Origin: Bog-159 sp049520215
GTDB taxonomy: Bacteria > Acidobacteriota > Terriglobia > Bryobacterales > Bryobacteraceae
Direction: 5' to 3'
DNA: 7,565 bases
NCBI GenBank assembly: GCA_049520215.1
Contig: JBEKPZ010000339.1
Span: 1-7,565 of the forward strand
Shown here: positions 1 to 6,005 of the stretch, in pieces
Layout of the letters: the number at the start of each line of letters is the position of its first letter
How positions within the stretch are numbered: the stretch's first letter is position 1
Translations under genes and position numbers: made by a program
Notes under the pieces: generated by a model
What the model saw: only the letters and a program-made list of their open reading frames with translations
The model's database searches: none
What the model was told of the DNA's origin: nothing

Positions 1-1133
1 AGCGGCTGGCTATGATTCCCGATTTCAAAAACGATCACGCCGATGTGCTCCTGCGGCATGAACGAAACCTGCGTGTGGAAGCCAGGCAAATCGCCGCCGT
101 GAAAAGTGATCAGGTGGCCCCTGTAGGAAGCGGTTTCCCGCCCCATGCCGTATGCCGCGTTCAGGATCTCGGACCAACCCCTGGTTTCCAGCGCCGTGTT
201 GGGCAGGGCGATGGCCGGCTGCAAAGTCGCTTTCAATACCTCCGCCGGAAGCACCTGTCTCCCGTTGTACTTCCCCTGGTTCATCAGCGCGATCAACCAA
301 TGAGACATATCCTCAATGTTGGAAACGATGGCGCCGCAAGGGGCCACGCCGGATATGTCCTCGTAGTAAGGAATCCTGTAAATCTCAAAGGAATCCCGCC
401 TTTCCGTAAACCCAACGCCGAATTCCGGGCGCTTCAACATGTCCGCGATGCTGTAGCCGGTCGAGTTCATCTGGAGCGGATCGAAGATCCTCTCCTTGAC
501 GAAATGTTCCCAGGTCTTTCCGGATTGCAGTTCAATCAGATACCCGACCGCCGCGAACATCAGGTTGTTGTACAGAAAAGTCTCGCGCATGGGTTCCTGC
601 GGCTCCAGGTAGACCAGCTTGTCGAAGAGTTCCTTGCGCGTGAAGTCGGATTTGTACCAGATGGCGTCGTGCCGCGTGATTCCGGTGCGGTGCGATAGCA
701 TATCGCGCAGGGTCACGCTATTGTTGAGCTGGTCATTGAAAAAGCGGATGGCCGGGACGGATTCGCGCACCGGCTTGTCCCATGACAGCTTCCCTTCCTC
801 GACCAGCATGCCCGCGGCAATCGCGGTGAACAGCTTCGTATTGGACGCGATGGGGCTCATCGTTGTCGGGGTAAATGGAAGCTTCTTTTCATAATCCCGA
901 AAGCCGTATCCCTTGGCGAAAACAAGTTTGTCGTTGGCCACGATGCCGACGCCAACGCCCGGCGCATTCCAGTCCTTGAGGGTTTTGGCCATGTAGGCAT
1001 CCAAGCCTTCGAGTCTTTGTGTGACATCGATAGCCTGCCCGGCCGCACTCCAGGCAAGTGCAAAAAAGAGCCAACCGGCCGCCGCCAGGCGCCGGTACAC
1101 TACGGTGATCGATATGGTGCCAATCATAGTCAT
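1..1133 (-). CDS. Exported serine hydrolase, beta-lactamase class C / CubicO family (C-terminus cut by window edge)
   Basis: The minus-strand frame is open from the ATG at 1133-1131 to the window edge and gives 377 residues with no stop. Residues 1-33 look like a signal peptide (Arg14-Arg15, then a hydrophobic 'LAAAGWLFFALAWSAAG'), so the enzyme probably acts in the periplasm or outside the cell. The three active-site elements of penicillin-recognising serine hydrolases are in order and well spaced: SNTK at 97-100 (nucleophile Ser97, Lys100), YNN at 188-190, and HGG at 345-347 in place of KTG. Family members include class C beta-lactamases, esterases and D-amino-acid peptidases; the substrate cannot be told from sequence, and resistance should not be assumed. 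Proteins of this type often carry a further C-terminal domain that would lie beyond position 1. The start codon overlaps the stop of the upstream membrane protein as TAATG, so translation is probably coupled. A second in-frame ATG at 1127 is possible. Confidence 0.93.
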   Translation of the reverse strand, partial: MTMIGTISITVVYRRLAAAGWLFFALAWSAAGQAIDVTQRLEGLDAYMAKTLKDWNAPGVGVGIVANDKLVFAKGYGFRDYEKKLPFTPTTMSPIASNTKLFTAIAAGMLVEEGKLSWDKPVRESVPAIRFFNDQLNNSVTLRDMLSHRTGITRHDAIWYKSDFTRKELFDKLVYLEPQEPMRETFLYNNLMFAAVGYLIELQSGKTWEHFVKERIFDPLQMNSTGYSIADMLKRPEFGVGFTERRDSFEIYRIPYYEDISGVAPCGAIVSNIEDMSHWLIALMNQGKYNGRQVLPAEVLKATLQPAIALPNTALETRGWSEILNAAYGMGRETASYRGHLITFHGGDLPGFHTQVSFMPQEHIGVIVFEIGNHSQP

Positions 1134-1609
1134 TATGAAAATCCGATCCACCTTCCGCAAACGCCGACCGTCGACCACAAGAGAATCGAAGTCACAGCCG
1201 CCGCCCTGCCCCACACAGGCCTTACCCGTCCCGGATCGGCCAGTGCAACCCTGCGCAACACCGTGAAGGTGAAAAGTGTTGCCAGTAGCAGCGAGATCAT
1301 CTTCACCCAGAACGCCTCATGATAATAGAGCTTGGTCGCCTCGGAAGTAAACAACAGCACGCCGGAGATCAGCATCGCCGTCAGGCTCCCCATCAGCCAC
1401 GGTCGGATGTCGCGCCAAAGTTGCGCCGCCGGCTGGCGCTCGATGCCCAAGCCGAGCACGCGCAGGTTCACTACCAGCACCGCTCCGCCGATGACCGCGA
1501 GGCCCAGCAGATGGATCGACTCGATCGCCGGGAAGAGCCAGCGCGAGTCCCGAATCGCCTCGCCCAGCGGCGTATATTCACACCACGTGAAAAAAGAGAG
1601 CACCGACAT
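1133..1609 (-). CDS. Four-helix integral membrane protein, DUF6644-like (second of a tandem pair)
   Basis: This gene encodes 158 residues with four predicted membrane helices, at about 27-48, 69-88, 102-120 and 136-154. It resembles the uncharacterised DUF6644 type of small membrane protein; that assignment is from memory of the family's look, and no function is known to me. It aligns without gaps to the upstream paralog (1635-2141) over roughly the first 110 residues, with about 39 identities counted by eye. Shared residues include Trp24, Pro27, Glu30-Ser31, His33, Leu49-Arg50, Pro70-Trp71, Lys93 and Lys103, plus the C-terminal 'LW...V..GR'. The ATG at 1609 has GAGG seven bases upstream on the minus strand. 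The stop shares one base with the start of the serine hydrolase (TAATG), so this is the middle gene of a probable three-gene operon. The conserved Glu, His and Lys in or near helices suggest ligand, proton or metal handling, but that is inference. Confidence 0.85.
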   Translation of the reverse strand: MSVLSFFTWCEYTPLGEAIRDSRWLFPAIESIHLLGLAVIGGAVLVVNLRVLGLGIERQPAAQLWRDIRPWLMGSLTAMLISGVLLFTSEATKLYYHEAFWVKMISLLLATLFTFTVLRRVALADPGRVRPVWGRAAAVTSILLWSTVGVCGRWIGFS

Positions 1610-1634
1610 TCGCTTGCCTCGCCGGGCGAACTGC

Positions 1635-2141
1635 TTAAGAACTCTTATCGAACCAGTTGTAGGCGATCATGCGCCCCGCGACCACAACCCCCGCCCACAG
1701 GACCAGCGATACGCCCGCCGCTAGCCGGGCCCGCAGCGGCGGGACCGGATCGACATCCCACTGATCCATGCTACGCCAGATCGTCAACTGAAAAACGGCG
1801 GCGTTCACTCCGGCCAGCACCAGTAACGCGACCTTGATGCGGAAGAAAATGTTTAAGTAGGTCTTCACCGGAATCGCGTAAAACAGGAGCGCGCCCGTCG
1901 TCACCATCACGGCGAACCCCGCAATCGTCCACGGCAGCAGCCGTCCCGCGACTTCCGATGCCGGCGTACGGACCATGGTTACCCCCAGCAGCCGCAGATC
2001 CAGCATGACGGTCAATCCCAGAAACACGCACAGGGTCAGCACGTGAAGCGACTCGATGATCGGATAGGCCCATATCGATTCGTGGAGCGCAATGCTCCCC
2101 TCGGTGCTTCCCAGCCACTGGCAAAATCCAAGCAGGCTCAT
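1635..2141 (-). CDS. Four-helix integral membrane protein, DUF6644-like (first of a tandem pair)
   Basis: This gene encodes 168 residues with membrane helices at about 27-48, 69-90, 102-121 and 140-161. It is the paralog of the protein encoded at 1133-1609 and shares its motifs: 'YPIIES.H' at 26-33, 'DLRLLG' at 48-53, 'PW' at 70-71, 'TGALLF' at 82-87, Lys93, Lys103, and 'LWAGVVVAGR' near the end. It looks like a DUF6644-type protein of unknown function. It is the first gene of the leftward operon, with 25 bases between its stop and the next start. The ATG at 2141-2139 lacks a textbook Shine-Dalgarno sequence; a run of seven G (minus strand, 2152-2158) lies 11-17 bases upstream and may serve weakly. 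A TAGAAT hexamer (minus strand, 2177-2182) could be a -10 element, but no good -35 goes with it. No other Met further upstream in this frame is convincing. Confidence 0.84.
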   Translation of the reverse strand: MSLLGFCQWLGSTEGSIALHESIWAYPIIESLHVLTLCVFLGLTVMLDLRLLGVTMVRTPASEVAGRLLPWTIAGFAVMVTTGALLFYAIPVKTYLNIFFRIKVALLVLAGVNAAVFQLTIWRSMDQWDVDPVPPLRARLAAGVSLVLWAGVVVAGRMIAYNWFDKSS

Positions 2142-2205
2142 TCTTTGGGCGCCCCCCCATGCCTATCGACCATCCTATTCTACATTGCCCGAGCGCTGAG
2201 CCAGT

Positions 2206-2218
2206 ACCGGGCACCGGT
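2206..2218. repeat. Perfect 13-bp inverted repeat in the divergent promoter region
   Basis: ACCGG-GCA-CCGGT is a perfect 5-3-5 inverted repeat. It lies between the candidate promoter of the rightward TPR gene and the start of the leftward membrane-protein operon, where an operator for either could sit. The arms are short and GC-rich, so chance is a serious alternative. Confidence 0.25.
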
Positions 2219-2224
2219 TCCTCG

Positions 2225-2255
2225 TTTCCAGGATCGTCTCCGGCCGTTATACAAT
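2225..2255 (+). promoter_or_regulatory. Candidate sigma70-like promoter for the TPR gene
   Basis: TTTCCA at 2225-2230 (4 of 6 to TTGACA) is followed after 17 bases by TATACA at 2248-2253, which overlaps the better -10 match TACAAT at 2250-2255 (5 of 6, spacing 19). Transcription would start near 2260, leaving a leader of about 50 bases. AGGAA at 2297-2301 is the ribosome binding site, seven bases before the ATG at 2309. The promoter is inferred from hexamer likeness only, and Acidobacteriota promoters are poorly described. Confidence 0.38.
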
Positions 2256-2308
2256 GAAAAGGAACGATTCGACCCTCCCGGGCATCTAGGTCGATAAGGA
2301 ACCACACG

Positions 2309-4345
2309 ATGAATTTTTCCCCAAAAGCACTTTTCTTGGCCCTTCCGTTGGCTTGCCTGTCCTATGGGCAGACCCCCGCGGCAACCGCACCTCCAGTCGA
2401 TAAAGCCGCTGCTTACTATAACTTCTCGATGGGCCACCTGTACGCTGAACTGGCCGGCGTGTATGGCAATCGCAGTGAATACGTCGGCAAAGCCATCGAT
2501 TTCTATAAACAAGCGCTGAAGCTGGACCCGGGAGCCAGCTTCCTGTTCGAAGAATTGACCGACCTCTACATCCAAAGCGGCAGGCTCAAGGACGCCGTTA
2601 CCGAGGCCGAAGACGTCCTCAAGCGCGAGCCTAACAACCTGGACGCCCGCCGCATCCTGGGCCGCATTTATACCCGCATGATCGGCGACACGCAGCAAGG
2701 CAAGATCAACGAGGAGATGCTGCGCGCCGCCATCGGGCAGTACGAGAAGATCACCGCCAAAGATCCCAAGGACGTCGAGAGTTGGCTGACCCTCGGCCGC
2801 CTCTATCGCACCGCCCGCAATTCCGTGGACGCCGAGAAGGCTTATTCCCAGGCGCTAACCATCGATCCGAACAACGAAGATGCGCTCACCGGTCTGGCAA
2901 TTGTCTACTCCGACCTCGGCGATACCCGCAAGGCCATTGAAAAACTGCAGGCTGTCACCAACAAGGATCCCAACCCCCGCACCTTGTCCGCCCTGGCCAG
3001 TTCCTACGAACAGCTCCACGATTACCGTAGCGCCGCCGAAGTGCTGCGCAAGGCGATCGATCTGGACCCGGAAAACAGCCGCGTCAAGCGCGCGCTGGCG
3101 CGCAATCTGCTGTATTCCGGCAATCTGGACGAGTCTCTCAAATACTACAAGGAATTCGCCGACGACGATCCCCACGACACCGAGGCGCTGCTGCGCATGG
3201 CGGAGATCTATCGCGAAAAGCGTGATTTCGCCAAGTCGCGTGAAATCCTCGATAAAGCCAAAGCCTCGGACCCCGAAAACCTCGAAGTGCGCTACGACGA
3301 GGTCAACCTGCTGGCCGTGGCAGGCCAACCCGATAAAGCCATCGAAGCGCTCCAGTCCCTCCTGAAAGACACAGAGCGCAAAAGTTATTCGGAATCGGAG
3401 AAGGGCACCCGCGTCAATCTGCTGGAACGCTTGGGCGAGCTTTACCGCGGTTCGAATCAAAACCAGCCCGCTATCGACGCTTTCCGCCAGATCGCCGACC
3501 TCGACCCGGATTCCGGCGCCCGCGCCGCCGCCCAGATTGTGGACACCTATCGCGCGGCCAAGGACTTCAAGAATGCCCGCTCGGAAGCCGACGCGGCGCG
3601 CAAGAAGTATCCCGATGATCGTGGGTTGATCGGGGCGTATGCCTCGGTGCTGGCGGACATGGGCAAAGTCGATCAGGGGGTCGCCGAATTGCGTACCCTG
3701 CTGAAGGGCGATCACGACCGCGAGACGCAACTGGCCATCGCCCAACTTTACGAACGCGCCAAGCGCTACGAAGACATGGGCAAACCGTTGGACGCGGCCG
3801 AAAAACTTTCCGAAACCAAGCCCGACAAGGAGACCGTCTTCTTCATGCGCGGCGCCATGTACGAGCGCTTGAAAAAGTCAGACGCCTCCGAGGCCGAGTT
3901 CCGCAAAGTGTTGGAACTGGACCCCGACAGCGCCGGCGCGCTGAATTATCTCGGCTACATGTTGGCCGATCGTGGTGTGCGGCTGGATGAAGCCCAGAAA
4001 ATGATTACGCGCGCCCTGGAACTGGATCCCGAAAATGGGGCGTATCTGGATAGTCTCGGCTGGGTCTACTATCGCGAAAACCGCCTGGACGACGCCGAGC
4101 ATGCCCTGGTGCGCGCTCTGTCCAAGAGCGGTGTCGGCCAGGACCCCACCGTGCACGACCATCTGGGCGACGTTTATCTCAAGCTGGGAAAGACCAAAGA
4201 CGCCATCACGCAGTGGCAGGCCTCTGTGAAGGAAGCCGAGACCGACGCCCAATCGGACATGGAGCCGGGCGAACTCGCCAAGATCAACAAGAAACTGGAA
4301 GACGCCAAAGTCCGCCTGGCAAGGGAAACCGGCGCATCCCAATAG
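2309..4345 (+). CDS. Exported tetratricopeptide repeat (TPR) protein, 678 residues
   Basis: The protein starts with a signal peptide (residues 1-20; Lys6, hydrophobic 'ALFLALPLACL', likely cleavage SYG/Q at 20-21), so it should work in the periplasm. The rest is nearly all alpha-helical TPR repeats, recognisable by recurrent 'A...Y..AL.LDP....' units, for example near residues 62-75, 179-192, 247-260 and 529-540. The C-terminal part, about 535-640, contains 'ALNYLGYMLADRG' (from 544), 'YLDSLGWVYYREN' and 'DHLGDVYLKLGK'. This module recurs in proteobacterial TPR lipoproteins such as Pseudomonas LbcA, the adaptor of protease CtpA. That resemblance is from memory and does not prove the same role. 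A scaffold or adaptor for envelope protein assembly or turnover is a fair inference; no enzyme domain is visible. The ATG at 2309 has AGGAA at 2297-2301. The STAS gene follows 108 bases downstream on the same strand. Confidence 0.93.
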   Translation: MNFSPKALFLALPLACLSYGQTPAATAPPVDKAAAYYNFSMGHLYAELAGVYGNRSEYVGKAIDFYKQALKLDPGASFLFEELTDLYIQSGRLKDAVTEAEDVLKREPNNLDARRILGRIYTRMIGDTQQGKINEEMLRAAIGQYEKITAKDPKDVESWLTLGRLYRTARNSVDAEKAYSQALTIDPNNEDALTGLAIVYSDLGDTRKAIEKLQAVTNKDPNPRTLSALASSYEQLHDYRSAAEVLRKAIDLDPENSRVKRALARNLLYSGNLDESLKYYKEFADDDPHDTEALLRMAEIYREKRDFAKSREILDKAKASDPENLEVRYDEVNLLAVAGQPDKAIEALQSLLKDTERKSYSESEKGTRVNLLERLGELYRGSNQNQPAIDAFRQIADLDPDSGARAAAQIVDTYRAAKDFKNARSEADAARKKYPDDRGLIGAYASVLADMGKVDQGVAELRTLLKGDHDRETQLAIAQLYERAKRYEDMGKPLDAAEKLSETKPDKETVFFMRGAMYERLKKSDASEAEFRKVLELDPDSAGALNYLGYMLADRGVRLDEAQKMITRALELDPENGAYLDSLGWVYYRENRLDDAEHALVRALSKSGVGQDPTVHDHLGDVYLKLGKTKDAITQWQASVKEAETDAQSDMEPGELAKINKKLEDAKVRLARETGASQ

Positions 4346-4351
4346 CGTGGG

Positions 4352-4387
4352 GCAGGCTCTCAGCCTGCGGCGGCCTCTCAGGCCGCC
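4352..4387. repeat. Twin abutting hairpins with identical CTC loops, downstream of the TPR gene
   Basis: Two perfect stem-loops stand back to back, starting seven bases after the TPR stop codon. Hairpin 1 has a 7-bp stem GCAGGCT (4352-4358), loop CTC, and AGCCTGC (4362-4368). Hairpin 2 has an 8-bp stem GGCGGCCT (4369-4376), loop CTC, and AGGCCGCC (4380-4387). No T-run follows on the plus strand (the next bases are AAAT), so this is not a classical intrinsic terminator. It may stabilise the 3' end of the TPR transcript, attenuate read-through into the STAS gene, or be a copy of a dispersed palindromic repeat. Confidence 0.7.
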
Positions 4388-4409
4388 AAATCGCGGTATG
4401 CTTGAATAT

Positions 4410-4435
4410 GCCCGCGGCGCGGTCTGCCGGCGGGC
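4410..4435 (+). promoter_or_regulatory. GC-rich hairpin just before the STAS ribosome binding site
   Basis: GCCCGC (4410-4415) can pair with GCGGGC (4430-4435); an inner GGC (4416-4418) has only an imperfect partner near 4426-4429, leaving a loose loop. The stem ends three bases before AAGGAA (4439-4444), the likely ribosome binding site of the STAS gene. It could affect initiation, but a stem of this size is not rare in GC-rich DNA. Confidence 0.25.
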
Positions 4436-4453
4436 AAAAAGGAATCTGCTCCC

Positions 4454-4816
4454 ATGAGTCTGAAGATCAATGTTCGTGAAAGCGGCAACGTAGTGATTCT
4501 GGACCTGGACGGCCGGATCACCATAGGTGAAGAAGCGGCTTCGCTGCGGGACACCATTAAGGAACACCTCGATAGCGGGCAAAAGAACATTTTGCTCAAC
4601 CTTGCCGAGGTCAGCTACATCGATAGTACGGGGCTGGGTCAGTTCGTGGGCAGCTTTGCCACGGTCACCAGCCGGGGGGGCCAACTCAAGCTGCTGAACC
4701 TGCAAAAGCGGCTGCAGGAGTTGATGCAGATCACCAAGCTCATCACCGTTTTCGAAACGTTCACCAACGAATCGGCCGCCATCCGCAGCTTCGCGGCGGC
4801 AGCCACCGCGGGTTAA
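4454..4816 (+). CDS. Single-domain STAS protein, anti-sigma factor antagonist (SpoIIAA/RsbV type)
   Basis: This gene encodes 120 residues covering one full STAS domain and little else: beta strands 'VVILDLDGRIT' at about 13-23, a helix at 25-41, strand 'NILLNLAEVSYID' at about 45-57, then the diagnostic loop D57-S58-T59-G60-L61. In SpoIIAA and RsbV the serine of this loop is phosphorylated by an anti-sigma kinase such as SpoIIAB or RsbW. The dephosphorylated form binds that kinase and frees the sigma factor. Ser58 is present, so switching by phosphorylation is likely. No partner kinase, phosphatase or sigma factor gene lies in the window, so the target is unknown. AAGGAA at 4439-4444 precedes the ATG by nine bases. 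The gene may be read through from the TPR gene or from its own promoter; I see no clear hexamers. The C-terminal tail is Ala-rich and probably disordered. Confidence 0.92.
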   Translation: MSLKINVRESGNVVILDLDGRITIGEEAASLRDTIKEHLDSGQKNILLNLAEVSYIDSTGLGQFVGSFATVTSRGGQLKLLNLQKRLQELMQITKLITVFETFTNESAAIRSFAAAATAG

Positions 4817-4818
4817 GA

Positions 4819-4881
4819 ATCCACTAACCCACACACGCCGGTTACCGAGCCGCGCACGTCCGTTACCGAGCCGCGCACGTC
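4819..4881. repeat. 21-bp-period tandem repeat in the convergent spacer
   Basis: Read on the minus strand, the 20-mer GACGTGCGCGGCTCGGTAAC occurs perfectly at 4881-4862 and again at 4860-4841, one base apart (period 21). A third degenerate copy beginning GGCGTGTGTGGG lies in the same register at 4839-4819. Bases 4902-4882, just before the first copy, also show some likeness ('GCGCGG' then 'CTTAC') and run into the cytochrome stop codon. The block fills the space between the 3' ends of the STAS and cytochrome genes and has no coding sense. It may be a dispersed intergenic element of this lineage; that needs a genome comparison. Confidence 0.75.
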
Positions 4882-4899
4882 AGTAAGCGGCGCCCCGCG

Positions 4900-5391
4900 C
4901 TACTCCACGTCCGACGGATCCACGGTCTTCCGTGATCCTGTCGCGGCCCACCGGACGAAGGCGACGATATCCGCGATTTGCGCGTTGGTGTAGCCGCCGG
5001 TCGAAGGCGGGTGCTTCCAGATCGAGTTGTCCGACTTCGATTCCACATCCGCGGGCGCAAATTTCCGCAACTCGGGCGGCGTCTTGGACAGATCGTAGTA
5101 TTGCAGCGTGGTCGCGTCCGTCGTGGCCACCTTCATGCCCGGAAACGGATCGCCCTCTTTCAGCTTAATGGTCTCCACGTACGCAGTGCGCGAAGCGCGG
5201 ATGGCCATGACCAGCGGACGCACTCCGACCTTGCCCAGAGCCCTGAGATCCGGCCCGACGGCCGTACCCTTGCCCTTCAAGGCGTGACACGTACCGCAAC
5301 CCTTCTCCGCAAGGAAAAGCGTCTGACCACGCTCAATCTGCTTGTCCGCCGCCGATGCCTGCATGAACAGCAAAACCGATAACCAGATCAT
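4900..5391 (-). CDS. Exported mono-haem cytochrome c, TIGR02603-like
   Basis: This gene encodes 163 residues. Residues 1-14 are a signal peptide (likely cleavage ASA/AD), so haem is attached in the periplasm. The haem c site is CGTCH at 32-36, followed by 'GPDLR' at 46-50 as in class I cytochromes. Between the CxxCH helix and the C-terminal helix ('YTNAQIADIVAFVRW', about 134-148) sits an extra beta-like segment (about 71-115). This architecture resembles the TIGR02603 'putative haem-binding' domain common in Acidobacteriota, Planctomycetes and Verrucomicrobia. In that family a SxMP motif gives the axial methionine; here the matching stretch reads SIWKHPP (123-129), with no Met. Met86 (PGMKV) and His127 are the candidates left. 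The ATG at 5391 is preferred over one at 5439 because GGAGG lies five bases upstream of it and it opens the signal peptide directly. The job is probably electron transfer; the partner is unknown. Confidence 0.88.
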   Translation of the reverse strand: MIWLSVLLFMQASAADKQIERGQTLFLAEKGCGTCHALKGKGTAVGPDLRALGKVGVRPLVMAIRASRTAYVETIKLKEGDPFPGMKVATTDATTLQYYDLSKTPPELRKFAPADVESKSDNSIWKHPPSTGGYTNAQIADIVAFVRWAATGSRKTVDPSDVE

Positions 5392-5402
5392 CAGATCCTC
5401 CG

Positions 5403-5420
5403 ACCATAGTATAGTCTGGT
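5403..5420 (-). promoter_or_regulatory. Candidate -10 element inside an imperfect inverted repeat, upstream of the cytochrome gene
   Basis: On the minus strand TATACT (5413-5408) matches TATAAT at five of six positions and sits about 16 bases before the cytochrome ATG, which would give a very short leader holding only the GGAGG site. It lies in ACCATAGTATAGTCTGGT, where seven of nine base pairs are symmetric. No good -35 is seen, and the gene could equally be transcribed from the upstream gene 52 bases away. Confidence 0.25.
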
Positions 5421-5443
5421 GCGGCCCACCCCGGCGCACCGCA

Positions 5444-5995
5444 TTACATTTCCAGCTTCCCCTTGTACATCATGTCCCGCACCCGGAATTCCGCGTCGTG
5501 GTAAGGACCGTAGCCCGGCAGGTACAGTTCGAAGGTGACGGTCTTGTCCCGCTCGGTCGCCGCGCGCGGGTAGACCAGCCGCAGGAACGGGTCCGAAGGC
5601 ACCGGCGGAAAATGCCCTTCCATCTTGTACTTCTGGCGGCCCACTCGCATGATGGACTCTTCCTCCATGCGGTGTGCCTCCTCGCCGTCCGCCAGCGCCG
5701 TCGAATTCTTATACGCGATGGCCACCACCAGCTTATTGGCGCCTTCCTGCGCGAGGTAGTCGACGTACTCTTCGTTCAGAGGCTTGCCGCGGCGGCGGGC
5801 CAGTTCCGCTTCCGCCTCCCGCACCGGGTGCGCAGTGGCCAGATAGACCTGTACCGCGGGCGCGGGTTCGGCCATCTGCGCCCACGGACTGTCGTGCAGC
5901 AGCATGCCGATTTGGGCTTCCGTCCAATCGACGGGAGCTTTCGTTTCCCAGAACGGAGCGGCCAGCAGCGCCAGCCATACGCACGCCAGATGCAT
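5444..5995 (-). CDS. Exported protein of unknown function with a WTEAQ...SPWAQ motif
   Basis: This gene encodes 183 residues from the ATG at 5995. The N-terminus 'MHLACVWLALLAAPFW' is hydrophobic and probably a signal peptide or anchor, though it lacks the usual Lys/Arg. An in-frame ATG at 6046 would add 17 residues with several Arg, but would overlap the divergent gene. After it comes 'VDWTEAQIGMLLHDSPWAQMAEP' (about 22-44), a pattern I associate with lineage-specific secreted proteins of Acidobacteriota. The C-terminal half is mixed alpha/beta with many charged and aromatic residues and ends in 'FRVRDMMYKGKLEM'. I recognise no catalytic motif and assign no function. The gene lies 52 bases upstream of the cytochrome gene on the same strand and may share its transcript, suggesting a related envelope role. 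Its start codon is only 10 bases from that of the divergent epimerase-like gene. Confidence 0.75.
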   Translation of the reverse strand: MHLACVWLALLAAPFWETKAPVDWTEAQIGMLLHDSPWAQMAEPAPAVQVYLATAHPVREAEAELARRRGKPLNEEYVDYLAQEGANKLVVAIAYKNSTALADGEEAHRMEEESIMRVGRQKYKMEGHFPPVPSDPFLRLVYPRAATERDKTVTFELYLPGYGPYHDAEFRVRDMMYKGKLEM

Positions 5996-5998
5996 AAT
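5993..5998 (+). promoter_or_regulatory. Candidate -10 element for a leaderless epimerase-like transcript
   Basis: CATAAT matches TATAAT at five of six positions and ends seven bases before the ATG at 6006, so transcription would begin at or next to the start codon. On the other strand CATATT (6008-6003) lies seven bases before the ATG at 5995 in mirror fashion. Neither gene has a Shine-Dalgarno sequence of note. No -35 elements are evident. Confidence 0.22.
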
Positions 5999-6005
5999 AT
6001 CCAAT

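Noticed and set aside
12..698. A 228-codon plus-strand open frame at the left end
   Set aside because: It is antisense to the serine hydrolase, whose three active-site motifs fix the coding strand.
2309..2371. Lipobox in the TPR protein (Cys16 in 'LPLAC')
   Set aside because: The -3 residue is Pro rather than Leu/Val/Ile, and a normal signal peptidase I site (SYG/Q) follows, so a lipoprotein is not favoured.
2855..3745. A 296-codon minus-strand open frame inside the TPR gene
   Set aside because: Its valine- and glycine-rich repetitive product is what the reverse of TPR codons gives, and it has no ribosome binding site or family likeness.
4352..4387. Rho-independent terminator after the TPR gene
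   Set aside because: No T-run follows either hairpin on the plus strand. On the minus strand nothing is transcribed toward it that would need termination.
3878..4834. A 318-codon open frame on the minus strand, across the TPR and STAS genes
   Set aside because: It is antisense to two clear genes, has low-complexity shadow composition and matches no family pattern. Long antisense frames are expected in GC-rich coding DNA.
4819..4881. CRISPR array
   Set aside because: Repeat copies are separated by one base, so there are no spacers; no cas gene is nearby.
5392..5439. Upstream start for the cytochrome gene at 5439
   Set aside because: It would put 16 polar residues before the signal peptide, and GGAGG is placed for the ATG at 5391.
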